The notes: a model not told the origin generated them from the letters alone. A stretch of 64,000 nucleotides of DNA from CAIWHR01 sp963713275 (GCA_963713275.1 CAVQLG010000013.1:124001-188000); one strand, 5' to 3'; shown: positions 1 through 8,027, counted from the first letter of the stretch. Made by a program: numbers and translations.

Positions 1-239
1 CGACGGCGATCTCGGTCAACATCGCGCTGATCGGCATCTCGGATGCCGAAGTCACCAAGCGGCTCGCCGCCTGGGGGGCCCTCATCACCGTGCCGACGCT
101 GATCGCCGGCATCTACGGCATGAACTTCGAGCTCATGCCGGAGCTCACGTGGGCGCACGGCTACCCGCTCGTCGTGGCGCTGATGGTCGCCGTCGACGCA
201 ACACTCTTCTGGCGCTTCCGCCGCGCGGGCTGGGTCTAG
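1..239 (+). CDS. corA: CorA-family divalent cation transporter, C-terminal end
   Basis: The window opens inside this gene; the frame begins at base 3 and ends at the TAG at 237-239, giving 79 codons. The fragment has the end of one membrane helix, the signature GMNFE of CorA-type Mg2+/Co2+ channels (around residue 40 of the fragment), a short periplasmic loop, a final hydrophobic helix and a basic tail (FWRFRRAGW). In CorA proteins the GMN motif sits at the pore mouth of a homopentamer in the inner membrane. Only the last quarter is visible, so the subfamily (Mg2+ import versus Zn2+ export as in ZntB) cannot be decided. Confidence 0.9.
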   Translation, partial: TAISVNIALIGISDAEVTKRLAAWGALITVPTLIAGIYGMNFELMPELTWAHGYPLVVALMVAVDATLFWRFRRAGWV

Positions 240-255
240 CACCACGCCACGGCAC

Positions 256-284
256 GCGCGTGCCGCCGCATGCGCGTGCCGCCG
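256..284. repeat. 13-bp direct repeat after corA
   Basis: The 13-mer GCGCGTGCCGCCG occurs at 256-268 and again at 272-284. It lies in the short spacer between corA and the convergent CDF gene. No function is evident. Confidence 0.5.
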
Positions 285-342
285 TATCAGCGGCCCGCCG
301 GCCGCCGCCCTGCGGCACGATCGCGCGCGGGGACGACCGGGA

Positions 343-1281
343 TCACGCGCCGCCCGGCGGTGCCACAGGCCACGATGGCTGCAGCGTCACGTGTCCGATC
401 GCGTAGCGCTCGGCCAGCAGCCGCTGGGCCCGGACGAGCACCTCCGGCCAGTCGTCGCCGCGCGCGAGCGTCACGTGCGCGGACAACACGACGCGGCCGG
501 CGTCCACTTGCCAGACGTGCAGGTCGTGGACGCCCACGACCCCTGGAACCGCGGCGAGCGCGCGGCCGATCTCGCCGTAGTCGAGGTGCGGCGGCACCCG
601 CTCCAGCAGGACGGCGCCCGACTGCCGCAGCAGCGACCACGTCGAGCGCAGGATCAGCACAGCGACGAACAGCGACAGCAGCGGGTCGATCGGCGTCCAG
701 CCGGTCGTCAGGATCACGGCACCGGCCGCGAGCGCCGCGAGCGAGCCCAGGACGTCACCGAGGACGTGCAGCAGCGCGCCGCGCGCGTTGAGGCTGCCGC
801 CGGCGCGCGACAGTATCCACGCGACCACGAGGTTGACGGCGAGGCCGCCCGCCGCGACGGCCGTCACCATCGGTCCTGCGACCGGCGCTGGGGCGACGAG
901 GCGCTGCACAGCCTCGACGACGATCCAGGCGACGAGTGCCAGCATCGACACCGCGTTGACGAACGCGGCGAGCACCTCGGCGCGCGCGTAGCCGTACGAC
1001 GCCCGCTCGGAAGGCGGCCGGCGCGCCACGCGCTGGGCGAGCAGGGCCACGAGGAACGCGCCTGCGTCGGTCGCCATGTGGCCCGCGTCGGAGAGGAGCG
1101 CGAGCGAGCCGGCGAGGTGGCCGCCGACGGCCTCGACCACGGCGAAAGCGGCGGTGAGCGCAAGCGCCGCCCACAGCGCCCGCTCGGTGACCCCCGCCTC
1201 CGCCGCACCGGGGTGCGCAGTGGCACCGGCGGGCCGGGCCGGCGCGTGTGCGTGACGGGCGGAGGAATCGTGGCAGTGCAC
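343..1281 (-). CDS. CDF-family cation efflux protein (CzcD/ZitB type)
   Basis: Inner-membrane cation/proton antiporter exporting Zn2+ or similar metals. About 312 aa from a GTG start at 1281, which puts a His-rich tail (HCHDSSARHAHAPA) at the N-terminus, as usual in this family; the frame is open further to 1419, but that stretch is Arg-rich and unlike coding. Six membrane segments are apparent. The metal site is visible as HxxxD pairs: SDAGHMATD in helix 2 and LHVLGDVLGS in helix 5. A C-terminal ferredoxin-like cytoplasmic domain follows (VHDLHVWQVDAG). No clear ribosome site supports either start. Convergent with corA, so both neighbours handle metal ions. Family assignment is secure; metal specificity is not. 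Confidence 0.88.
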   Translation of the reverse strand: MHCHDSSARHAHAPARPAGATAHPGAAEAGVTERALWAALALTAAFAVVEAVGGHLAGSLALLSDAGHMATDAGAFLVALLAQRVARRPPSERASYGYARAEVLAAFVNAVSMLALVAWIVVEAVQRLVAPAPVAGPMVTAVAAGGLAVNLVVAWILSRAGGSLNARGALLHVLGDVLGSLAALAAGAVILTTGWTPIDPLLSLFVAVLILRSTWSLLRQSGAVLLERVPPHLDYGEIGRALAAVPGVVGVHDLHVWQVDAGRVVLSAHVTLARGDDWPEVLVRAQRLLAERYAIGHVTLQPSWPVAPPGGA

Positions 1282-1459
1282 GGTGTGGGCGATTCGCGGC
1301 CGGGTCACTGCCCGGCAGCGGCATTGTCCGGTGCGGCAGCGCCGGCGGCAACCGTTGCCAGGCGCGCGGGCGCGAGATTGCGATGCGCGCGCAGCCGCGC
1401 GAGCGGGCGCGCGAAGCACAGGCCAGACGGGCGAGGCGCGGGGCGCGCGACCCTGACGC

Positions 1460-2074
1460 TCAACCCTCGTCGACGGTGTCGTCGTGCAGGCGCACCGGTC
1501 CCTGCTGCGCGGGGTGCTTGCCGATCCTGCCCCGATAGTGGGAGGCTATCTCCGCCATGTCGGCAGCGACGTTGCCCGTCAGATCGACGCAATGCAGGAT
1601 GCCGAGCTCGCGCCGCGGATAATCGATGAATCCCAGGGCGACCGGGACCCGGGAGGCGCGCGCGATGTGGTAGAAGCCGGACTTCCAGTACGGGGCGTAG
1701 CTGCGCGTGCCTTCGGGGGCGATCACCACGCGGAACTCGTTGTGATCCACGAAGGCATCGCGCATGGCGGCGGAGAATCCGGTCCGCACCCGGCGATTGA
1801 CGGGAATGCCTCCCCAGCGCCGGAACAGCGGGCCGAGCGGCGTGGCGAACAGCGTGTCCTTCGCCGCCCAGCGAAAGCTGATCGCCAGCGCCCAGATGGC
1901 GAGCATCCCGGTCACGAGATCCCAGTTCGACGTGTGGGGATACAGGATCACCACGCACTTCGCCGGCATCGACGCGGGCCGCAGCAGTCGCCAGCCGGCA
2001 AGTCGCAGGATGCGCCAAGCGATGGCAGCGAAGGGACCGCTGCCGGGCGGGGGACGGAAGGACGCGTAGGGCAC
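1460..2074 (-). CDS. Lysophospholipid acyltransferase family protein (PlsC-like)
   Basis: 204 aa. The HX4D acyltransferase motif is seen as HTSNWD (residues 47-52), followed by the substrate-binding PEGTRS block (120-125) and a C-terminal stretch typical of short PlsC-type enzymes (LGFIDYPRREL). Such proteins transfer acyl chains to lysophosphatidate or other lysolipids at the inner membrane. The HTSNWD form, with Asn-Trp before Asp, is common in a subgroup annotated as acyltransferases of unknown substrate, so the name plsC is not justified. Divergent from the RnfB-like gene at 2175. Confidence 0.85.
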   Translation of the reverse strand: MPYASFRPPPGSGPFAAIAWRILRLAGWRLLRPASMPAKCVVILYPHTSNWDLVTGMLAIWALAISFRWAAKDTLFATPLGPLFRRWGGIPVNRRVRTGFSAAMRDAFVDHNEFRVVIAPEGTRSYAPYWKSGFYHIARASRVPVALGFIDYPRRELGILHCVDLTGNVAADMAEIASHYRGRIGKHPAQQGPVRLHDDTVDEG

Positions 2075-2174
2075 GTTGAACGCCGCTGAGCGCGGAGTCT
2101 ATCAAAGGCCCCGGGGCGCCGCACGCGCGCGCCTTTACCGCGGGACGCGCCCGATCGGCGCTACAATCCGCGCC

Positions 2175-2825
2175 GTGGACGCCAACCCCGCAAGCGATGC
2201 GGCGCGGACTGCGCTCGTTGAGCGCATCGATGCCGCGCTGCCGCAGACCCAGTGCAGGCGCTGCGGGTACGCGGCGTGTCGCCCCTACGCCGAGGCCGTA
2301 GCGGCAGGCGCGGACATCAATCGCTGCCCGCCCGGGGGCGCCGGCGGCGTCGCCGCGTTGGCCCGGATGACCGGGCGAATGCCGCTGCCACTCGATCCGA
2401 CCTGTGGTGGCGAGGGTCCGCTCGCCTGCGCCCGCATCGACGAGCCCGCGTGCATCGGGTGCGCGCTGTGCCGAGAGGCCTGCCCGGTCGACGCCATCGC
2501 GGGCGCGCCCAAGCATATGCACACCGTGGTCGCCGCGTGGTGTACCGGCTGCGCGCTGTGCGTGCCGCCGTGCCCCGTCGACTGCATCACCCTCGTGCCG
2601 GCGGGCCGCGAATGGAGCGCCGCCGACGCGCTGGCGGCGCGCGCGCGCTTCACCGCGCGCCTCGCCCGCCGCGACGCGCGGGCCGGCGCCGTGCCGCCCG
2701 GCAGCGGCGTGGCCGTGTTCGGCCCGACCGACAGCGCGCGGGCGCAGCGACAGCGGGCGGTCGCCGCCGCACTGCAGCGCGCCCGCGCGCGGCGAGCGCA
2801 CCGTCCCGCCTCCCCGCCGACATGA
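2175..2825 (+). CDS. RnfB-like iron-sulfur electron-transfer protein
   Basis: 216 aa from a GTG at 2175; the frame is open upstream to 2076 but that part is Arg-rich and non-family. Domain 1 (residues about 20-55) is the four-Cys Fe-S domain of RnfB/Fdhs (C27, C30, C35 and a Cys in INRCPP). Domain 2 is a double [4Fe-4S] ferredoxin (CIGCALCREACPVD and CTGCALCVPPCPVD). It lacks the hydrophobic N-terminal anchor of RnfB, and no other Rnf subunit is nearby, so it is a soluble RnfB-like ferredoxin rather than part of an Rnf pump. In many betaproteobacteria such a gene precedes nth, as here, and it may help with Fe-S insertion; that is inference. Its TGA overlaps the next ATG (ATGA). Confidence 0.88.
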   Translation: MDANPASDAARTALVERIDAALPQTQCRRCGYAACRPYAEAVAAGADINRCPPGGAGGVAALARMTGRMPLPLDPTCGGEGPLACARIDEPACIGCALCREACPVDAIAGAPKHMHTVVAAWCTGCALCVPPCPVDCITLVPAGREWSAADALAARARFTARLARRDARAGAVPPGSGVAVFGPTDSARAQRQRAVAAALQRARARRAHRPASPPT

Positions 2826-3805
2826 TGAAGCGTCGAACGCGCGTCCGACGCGCGCCCCTGTCCGCCTGCCTGCTGGCGCTGCTGCTGCCCGCGACGGCGC
2901 TCGCGGGGCCGCCCCTGGCCGCCTTCTCGGCGGAGGTCGACGCGCTGTGGAACTTCAGCGACCCTGCCGCATCGGAGCGGCGCTTTCGCACGGAGCTCGA
3001 ACGCTGGCCCGCTGGGGAACCGCAGGCGTTGATCCTCACCACCCAGATTGCGCGCACGCAGTCGCTCTCCCGGCAGTTCGACGCGGCGCATGCGACCCTC
3101 GACGCCATCGCGGCGGCGCTCGTGAGCGCACCGTCGCACGTACGCGTGCGCTACCTGCTCGAGCGCGGACGGACGTTCAACTCGGCGGGCGCCCCGCAGG
3201 CGGCCGCGCCGCTGTTCGCGCAGGCGCTCGAGCTCGCGCAATGCGGCGAGGACGAGTTCTACGCGGTCGACGCCGCGCACATGCTCGGCATCGCCGCGCC
3301 GCCCGCGACGCGCCTCGAATGGAACCGGAAAGCGCTCGCACTCGCCGAAACCGCGACGGACGCGCGCGCGCGGAACTGGCGCGCGCCGCTGCACAACAAC
3401 ATCGGCTGGACGCTGCACGAGCGCGGCGCGTACGCCGACGCGCTCGCCCACTTCGAGCAGGCGCTGCGCGAGCGCGAAGCGCAGGGCAAGCCGAACGAGA
3501 TCCGGATCGCGCGTTGGGCGGTCGCGCGCACGTACCGCTCGCTCGACCGCAGGGCCGAGGCGCAGGCGTTGCAGCTCGCGCTCGCGCGCGAGCACGCGGC
3601 CGCCGGAACGGCCGACGGCTACGTGTTCGAGGAACTGGCCGAGCTCGCCGCGGCGGCGGGGGAGGCAAACGCTGCGCGGGACTGGGCGATCAAGGCGCGC
3701 GAATCGCTCGGCGCCGATCCGTCGTTCCGCAGCCGTGAGCCACGGCGCCTCGCGCGTCTCGACGAACTCGCGCGCGTCGACGGACTCGGGCGCGGCGCAC
3801 CGTGA
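2822..3805 (+). CDS. Secreted tetratricopeptide-repeat protein, function unknown
   Basis: 327 aa. A signal peptide is clear (basic start, then LSACLLALLLPATALAG, cleavage near residue 28), so the product is periplasmic. The rest is Ala/Leu/Arg-rich helical repeats with TPR spacing: one unit reads LHNNIGWTLHERGAYADALAHF and continues into the canonical EQAL element. The start ATG at 2822 overlaps the RnfB-like stop, and its TGA (3803-3805) overlaps the GTG of nth, so the three genes form a translationally coupled operon. No enzymatic motif is seen; a role as a protein-interaction scaffold is the most that can be said. Confidence 0.85.
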   Translation: MMKRRTRVRRAPLSACLLALLLPATALAGPPLAAFSAEVDALWNFSDPAASERRFRTELERWPAGEPQALILTTQIARTQSLSRQFDAAHATLDAIAAALVSAPSHVRVRYLLERGRTFNSAGAPQAAAPLFAQALELAQCGEDEFYAVDAAHMLGIAAPPATRLEWNRKALALAETATDARARNWRAPLHNNIGWTLHERGAYADALAHFEQALREREAQGKPNEIRIARWAVARTYRSLDRRAEAQALQLALAREHAAAGTADGYVFEELAELAAAAGEANAARDWAIKARESLGADPSFRSREPRRLARLDELARVDGLGRGAP

Positions 3806-4434
3806 ACCCCGAGCGACGCCGCCGCATCTTCGAACGCCTGCAGCAACATGACCCCGAGCCACGCTCGGAGCTCGCCTTCGCAACGCCCTACGAGCTGCTG
3901 GTCGCGGTCGTGCTCTCGGCGCAGGCGACCGACCGCAGCGTCAACCAGGCGACCGCCCGGCTGTTCCCGGTCGCCAACACGCCCGCGGCCATGGTGCGGC
4001 TCGGTGTCGACGGCCTCATCCCCTACGTGCAGACGATCGGCCTCTTCCGCAACAAGGCCAAGAACGTCGTCGCGCTGTCCGAAGTCCTCCTGCGCGAACA
4101 CGCCGGGCAGGTGCCGGCCGACCGTGCGGCGCTGGAGCGTCTGCCCGGAGTCGGTCGCAAGACCGCGAACGTCGTGCTGAACGTCGCGTTCGGGCAGCCG
4201 ACCATCGCCGTGGACACGCACGTGTTCCGGGTCGCCAACCGCACCGGACTCGCGCTCGGCAAGGATCCGGACGAGGTCGAGCGCAAGCTCCTGCGCTTCG
4301 TGCCGAAGGCGTTCCGGCAGCACGCGCACCACTGGCTGATCCTGCACGGGCGCTACGTCTGCCTCGCGCGCAAGCCGCGCTGCCGCGAATGCTGCCTGCG
4401 CGACCTGTGCGAGTACCGCGAGAAGACCGCCTGA
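3802..4434 (+). CDS. nth: Endonuclease III (DNA glycosylase/AP lyase)
   Basis: Base-excision repair enzyme that removes oxidised pyrimidines and cleaves the abasic site. 210 aa, starting at GTG 3802. The helix-hairpin-helix LPGVGRKTANVV carries the catalytic Lys at residue 120, and VDTHVFR carries the catalytic Asp at 138, the same numbers as E. coli Nth. The C-terminal [4Fe-4S] cluster ligands are C187, C194, C197 and C203 with CX6CX2CX5C spacing, again matching E. coli. Every key residue is intact. Last gene of the RnfB-like/TPR/nth operon; the RnfB-like ferredoxin may serve its cluster (inference). Confidence 0.97.
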   Translation: MNPERRRRIFERLQQHDPEPRSELAFATPYELLVAVVLSAQATDRSVNQATARLFPVANTPAAMVRLGVDGLIPYVQTIGLFRNKAKNVVALSEVLLREHAGQVPADRAALERLPGVGRKTANVVLNVAFGQPTIAVDTHVFRVANRTGLALGKDPDEVERKLLRFVPKAFRQHAHHWLILHGRYVCLARKPRCRECCLRDLCEYREKTA

Positions 4435-4540
4435 CGGCGATGTTCGCCCCCTCTCGCGACGCGGCGCGCCGCTGCTTCGTGACCGTCCGGCGGAAGGCCC
4501 ACGCCGGCGTTGACCCTCGTCGTGCGACGCGGGAGCGCGC

Positions 4541-4691
4541 CTCAGAGCCTGTGAGAAAATCTGCTGCGCGGGCGGTCTGCGTCGTTGCTCACTCGCTTAC
4601 TCCTCGCCTATCTACTTGATATGTCTCGTCGTTCGCTCGTTCGCGCCTAGCATCCCATCCCGCTCGCGACGATTTCTTCACAGGCTCTCAG
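4541..4691. mobile_element. MITE-like repeat with terminal inverted repeats, no transposase
   Basis: About 150 bp bounded by TCAGAGCCTGTGA (4542-4554) and its near-perfect inverse TCACAGGCTCTCA (4678-4690), 12 of 13 positions matching; looser inverted similarity continues about 12 bp inward on each side (AAAATC and GATTTC). The interior has lower GC than the genes around it and encodes nothing convincing. The left half recurs at 47196-47249, and the terminal 13-mer recurs exactly at 5067-5079. Size, inverted ends and multiple copies fit a non-autonomous element mobilised in trans. No target-site duplication is obvious. Confidence 0.7.
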
Positions 4692-4969
4692 TCGGCGCCG
4701 CTCCAGATCAGGCACTCGCAGCAGCGACGAACCGCCGCGACGCAGTCCATCAGGTCGGCCGCGGTGCCGCCGGGGGCCGTGGCGCGATGCGCCCAGGCGT
4801 GGCCGACGCATTCCTCGTACCACGGCACGCCGGCGATCCAGGCACGGGCCTGCGCCGACATCTTGGGGGTTGCGGCGGGTTGCCCGCCGCCCTCGCGCCA
4901 CGCCGTCCGGACAGTACAGTCGTTTGCCGTACCCGGCCGGGCGCGTTCGCATCGCAGGTTGTTGAGCAT
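4688..4969 (-). CDS. Hypothetical Cys/Trp-rich small protein
   Basis: Not recognised. 93 aa from ATG 4969 (the frame is open to an ATG-equivalent codon at 5083). Third positions are overwhelmingly G/C, especially in the last 60 codons, which argues that it is translated. The C-terminal half is unusually rich in Trp and Cys (ARAWIAGVPWYEECVGHAW, then CVAAVRRCCECLIW). Its TGA (4688-4690) falls inside the right inverted repeat of the adjacent element, so the C-terminus may have been set by the insertion. No good ribosome-binding site is visible before 4969. It might instead be a fragment of a larger vanished gene. Confidence 0.4.
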   Translation of the reverse strand: MLNNLRCERARPGTANDCTVRTAWREGGGQPAATPKMSAQARAWIAGVPWYEECVGHAWAHRATAPGGTAADLMDCVAAVRRCCECLIWSGAD

Positions 4970-5066
4970 CTCGGGGACCGTCGGTTGAGGCGGACGCGGC
5001 GGATCGTGCCGCCCTCGTAATCGCTTATCGGCAGCCGGCGCCGATACCTTAGCGTTGGGTCCGGCG

Positions 5067-5261
5067 TCAGAGCCTGTGAACAAGCCGGGAGCGCCGTCCG
5101 GGAGCCTGGCGGACTGCGAGGTTCGAAAGCGCGACGGTGGGAGAGCAAGGACAGCTCTTGACGATTTCGACGCACCTGTCGGGAACGGGCAAGGAGGAAT
5201 CGGCGAAAGGTCGACCGTTCGCCCACCGTTGCTGCCGAATCACCCTCATCCCGACAGGCTC
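5067..5261. repeat. Possible second element or transposon end remnant
   Basis: Begins with an exact copy of the 13-mer TCAGAGCCTGTGA (5067-5079) that bounds the element at 4541-4691. An inverse partner ACAGGCTC lies at 5254-5261, giving an 8-bp inverted repeat around about 195 bp. The interior does not resemble the 4541 element and holds no recognisable gene. It may be a different family using the same ends, or an insertion-sequence scar. Confidence 0.35.
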
Positions 5262-5305
5262 CTGGGTTCGAGCCTGGAGCGAAGCCGCAGAGCGTCTCGG
5301 CGGTG

Positions 5306-6415
5306 TCAGCGTCTCGGCACGGACCGAGCCGCAGCGGCGCGCAGCAGCGCGGCGAAGTACGCCGTCTGCGCCTGCGCGACGCCTTCGACCGGGTGGGTTG
5401 CGTCAGCGCTCGCCTGAGCGAGCCGTTCCATCGCGGCGAAAGCGTCCGGTGTCGCGCGGTCCAGGCGCACGCGCACCGCGTCCGCGTCGGATGGCGCGGC
5501 ATCCCCCAGCCGCAGCAGCCGGACGGTCCGGCCCAAGGCGGGGAGCAGCCGATTGACGAAGTCGACGCTCGCCAAGGCCTGGGCGTCGGCCGCCACCTGA
5601 AGCGCCCGCAACCCGCGGATCCACAGGCCGATCCCGGTCCCGGGCGGACGCGCGACAACCGACGACGGCACGGGCATCGGGCACGTGCCGGCCGACAAGA
5701 TCTCGATGTCGCGGTCAGCCGGCGCGCACGCGAGGGCCTCGCCGAGCGCGAAGAGCACCGGGCTCGCCGCCCACAGCCCGCCGTCGCACAGCAAGCGCTC
5801 GGCCTGTCCGCCGATGGAGAGTCGCGCCGGCGGCAGGAGCATCGGCGCGGCCGCGGAAGCGACGCAGGCGTCGATTACGGTGAGATCGGCCGCGTCGCGA
5901 TGACGCTGCGCGTGCGGCGTGGCGAGCACCCGGCCGCGCGCGCTTCCCAGGTCGGTCACCGTAATGCACAGCGCGACGCCGCGCCGGGCGTACAACTGCG
6001 CGAGCGTCTGCGTGCCGTGGAATGGCGCGAGCGCGTCGCGCAGCGCGTCGACGCTCGCCGACGCACGGCGCCAGTGCATGCTGCACCAGGGCAAGGAAGC
6101 CCGCCCGATCGGCGCGGGCTTGGGGAAGATCGCGGGGCCGCGCGCGCGGTACATGTGCGACAAGCCGCCGAGCGTCACGCCCGACGCCAGTCCGGCGCCG
6201 ATCAGCGCGCCGGTGCTCGTGCCGACGACGAGGTCGAACGCCGCGCCGAAATCCACCTGCTGCGGGTCGCCGCCCGCGGCAGCGACCAAACGCTCGAGCA
6301 GCCGCGTCGTGTAATAGCCGCGGATGCCGCCGCCGTCCAGCGCCAGCACGCGAAACGGCGCTGACGGACCCGCCGGCAGGCCGTCTGTTCCGTCCGGGTT
6401 TGCCGTGGTGTTCAT
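5306..6415 (-). CDS. Patatin-like phospholipase
   Basis: 369 aa from ATG 6415, preceded by GAGG 4 nt upstream; an in-frame ATG at 6448 lacks such a site. The catalytic apparatus of patatin lipases is complete: oxyanion loop LDGGGIRGYY (residues 27-36), nucleophile elbow VGTSTGA with Ser67, and the dyad Asp in CDGGLW (Asp211). There is no signal peptide or transmembrane helix, so it is probably cytosolic, hydrolysing acyl ester bonds of membrane lipids. The GGGIRGYY form resembles patatins used as effectors in anti-phage CBASS (CapV), but no CD-NTase, ubiquitin-like or other defence gene is nearby, so a housekeeping lipase is equally possible. Confidence 0.88.
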   Translation of the reverse strand: MNTTANPDGTDGLPAGPSAPFRVLALDGGGIRGYYTTRLLERLVAAAGGDPQQVDFGAAFDLVVGTSTGALIGAGLASGVTLGGLSHMYRARGPAIFPKPAPIGRASLPWCSMHWRRASASVDALRDALAPFHGTQTLAQLYARRGVALCITVTDLGSARGRVLATPHAQRHRDAADLTVIDACVASAAAPMLLPPARLSIGGQAERLLCDGGLWAASPVLFALGEALACAPADRDIEILSAGTCPMPVPSSVVARPPGTGIGLWIRGLRALQVAADAQALASVDFVNRLLPALGRTVRLLRLGDAAPSDADAVRVRLDRATPDAFAAMERLAQASADATHPVEGVAQAQTAYFAALLRAAAARSVPRR

Positions 6416-6706
6416 TGCCTCGGCCGCGCGGCAACGCGCGTTGCGCAATCTACCGCCCGCAGGAGGGAACTCGCGCGCGGCAACGGGGGCCCCTGGTCTG
6501 GATCAAGCCGCGCGCCGCAGGCCGGGATCGCGCCGACGGGGTGCGCACGGCACCCCTGATTGGAGAGCGCGGCGGCGTCATCCCACGTCGGACGGGCTCC
6601 CGCGCACGCTGCAACCGGGGACCTGCCGCCGATCCGCGCCGCGCACCCCTGGATCGGCGGACGGGCGCCCCCAGGCACCCTGCGAGCACGCGACCGGTGC
6701 ACCCGG

Positions 6707-7033
6707 TCAATAGCGGGTCGCAAGCACGGCCGGCAGCCCGTGATAGTGCGCGGCGAGGTTCTCGATGTCCTGCTTCGACAGCGCGGCGGCAAAACCCGCC
6801 ATGATGGCGTTCTTGCGCGCGCCGGACTTGTAGTCGCGCAGCGCCTTTTCGAGATAGTCGCGGTGCTGGCCGGCGAGCTTGGGATAGTCTGGCGAAGTCG
6901 GGCTGGCGCCGTCGGCGCCGTGACACGCGGCGCAGACCTCCTTGGCCTTGGCCGCGCCGGCGGCCAGGTCCGCGGCGCCCGCCGCGGGAACGACGGAAAA
7001 CGCCAACAGCGTGCCGAGCAGCCTCATTCTCAT
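6707..7033 (-). CDS. Class I c-type cytochrome (c553-like), second of a pair
   Basis: About 108 aa: signal peptide (MRLLGTLLAFSVVPAAGA) then one haem site CAACH near residue 35, an axial Met region (NAIMAGFA) and the C-terminal helix typical of small cytochromes c553/c5. It is periplasmic and carries electrons between respiratory complexes. Three in-frame ATGs (7039, 7033, 7027) crowd the start; the purine tract GGGGAA just upstream suits 7033 best. The ATG at 7039 would overlap the stop of the preceding cytochrome gene (ATGA), so the two are a coupled pair. Confidence 0.88.
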   Translation of the reverse strand: MRMRLLGTLLAFSVVPAAGAADLAAGAAKAKEVCAACHGADGASPTSPDYPKLAGQHRDYLEKALRDYKSGARKNAIMAGFAAALSKQDIENLAAHYHGLPAVLATRY

Positions 7034-7035
7034 GA

Positions 7036-7398
7036 TCATTTCCCCGCCATTCTGGTCGCCGGTTGGGCGTAATACGCGGCGAGGTCCGCCATGTCCTTGT
7101 CCGACAGCGACGCGGCGATCGCCTTCATCGTCGGATGGCTGCGCTCCCCGCTCTTGTACGCCTGCAGCGCCTTGACGAGGTACGCCGCCTGCTGCCCGGA
7201 CAGCCGCGGAACCTTGTAGACCTCCGGGAACGCAGTGCGCCAGCCTTCGATTCCGTGGCAACCCTGGCACATCTGCACCTTTTCGCGCCCTTTGGCCGGG
7301 TCCCCGACGGGCGCGGCCTGAGCGAGCACCGGGGCGGCGAGGAGCGCGGCCAAGAACGCGGCGACGACTGGGGGCGCGGCAAATGCTGTCCTGAGCAT
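7036..7398 (-). CDS. Class I c-type cytochrome (c553-like), first of a pair
   Basis: 120 aa from ATG 7398; the frame is open to 7482 but the family length and signal peptide (LRTAFAAPPVVAAFLAALL) fit the internal start. One haem-binding CQGCH, a Met ligand candidate in HPTMKAIA, and a C-terminal LAAYYA helix. It is a diverged duplicate of the cytochrome that follows, sharing the YKSGxR-xxxM-AxAxxLSxxDxxNLAAYY layout. Likely a soluble periplasmic electron carrier; its partners cannot be read from context. Confidence 0.87.
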   Translation of the reverse strand: MLRTAFAAPPVVAAFLAALLAAPVLAQAAPVGDPAKGREKVQMCQGCHGIEGWRTAFPEVYKVPRLSGQQAAYLVKALQAYKSGERSHPTMKAIAASLSDKDMADLAAYYAQPATRMAGK

Positions 7399-7542
7399 GC
7401 GAGTTATCACCCATAATTGAATGGCAAGCAAAAGCCGGCGGGCCGGTCCACCGCTGCCGGCCGACGCCGGGCCACGGCGCACGACACGTCGCGATTCTAG
7501 GGGCAGCCCCGGCTGCGGTCAAATGCCGCAGCGAACCGCGTC

Positions 7543-7866
7543 CTACTTCTTGAGGTGCTGCAGCTTGCCCTTGACGCCCTTCCATTCATCCGCATCCGGG
7601 GGAGGGGGCTTGCGCTCGATGATCGGCTTCCACACCTTGGCAAGCTCCGCGTTGAGCGCCGTGAAGTGCTTCTGGTCGGGCGGCACGTCGTCCTCGGCGA
7701 AGATCGCCTCGACCGGGCACTCGGCCACGCAGAGCGTGCAATCGATGCACTCGTCCGGGTCGATCACCAGGAAATTCGGACCCTCGCGAAAGCAATCGAC
7801 CGGGCAGACGTCGACGCAATCGGTGTACTTGCAGCGGATGCAACTCTCGGTTACGACGTAGGTCAT
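7543..7866 (-). CDS. fdxA: Seven-iron ferredoxin FdxA
   Basis: 107 aa from ATG 7866, with AGGA about 7 nt upstream; a longer in-frame start at 7917 is not supported. The N-terminal cysteines (CIRCKYTDCVDVCPVDC) and second group (CIDCTLCVAECPVEAIF) are the [3Fe-4S]/[4Fe-4S] ligand pattern of Azotobacter-type ferredoxin I. The C-terminal extension, ending in basic residues, is also family-typical. It transfers low-potential electrons in the cytosol. Neighbours are the cytochrome pair and, divergently, trxA. Confidence 0.94.
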   Translation of the reverse strand: MTYVVTESCIRCKYTDCVDVCPVDCFREGPNFLVIDPDECIDCTLCVAECPVEAIFAEDDVPPDQKHFTALNAELAKVWKPIIERKPPPPDADEWKGVKGKLQHLKK

Positions 7867-7998
7867 TGCGGGTCCTGAAAGGCGTAATGGGCGGTCGGCC
7901 GGGGTTGATTTTACCAAATCGCACCCGCATTTCCGTGTCGCGGTGGAGAATTCCGGCCGAGCGCGCGATGCGGCGAGTTGAGGCCAGGACGGCTACGG

Positions 7999-8027
7999 TT
8001 GCACCCTGCTGCGCGTTCGGCTAACTT
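7999..8027 (+). promoter_or_regulatory. Sigma-70-type promoter candidate for trxA
   Basis: TTGCAC (7999-8004), a 17-nt spacer, then TAACTT (8022-8027). This would give an untranslated leader of about 90 nt before trxA at 8125. The spacing is ideal and the -35 matches consensus at 5 of 6 positions; it was not tested against the background. Confidence 0.5.

Noticed and set aside
5255..5277. GGTTCGAGCC resembling a tRNA T-arm.
   Set aside because: No acceptor stem, D-arm or anticodon arm can be built around it; it is part of the CAGGCTC/GAGCCTG inverted repeat.
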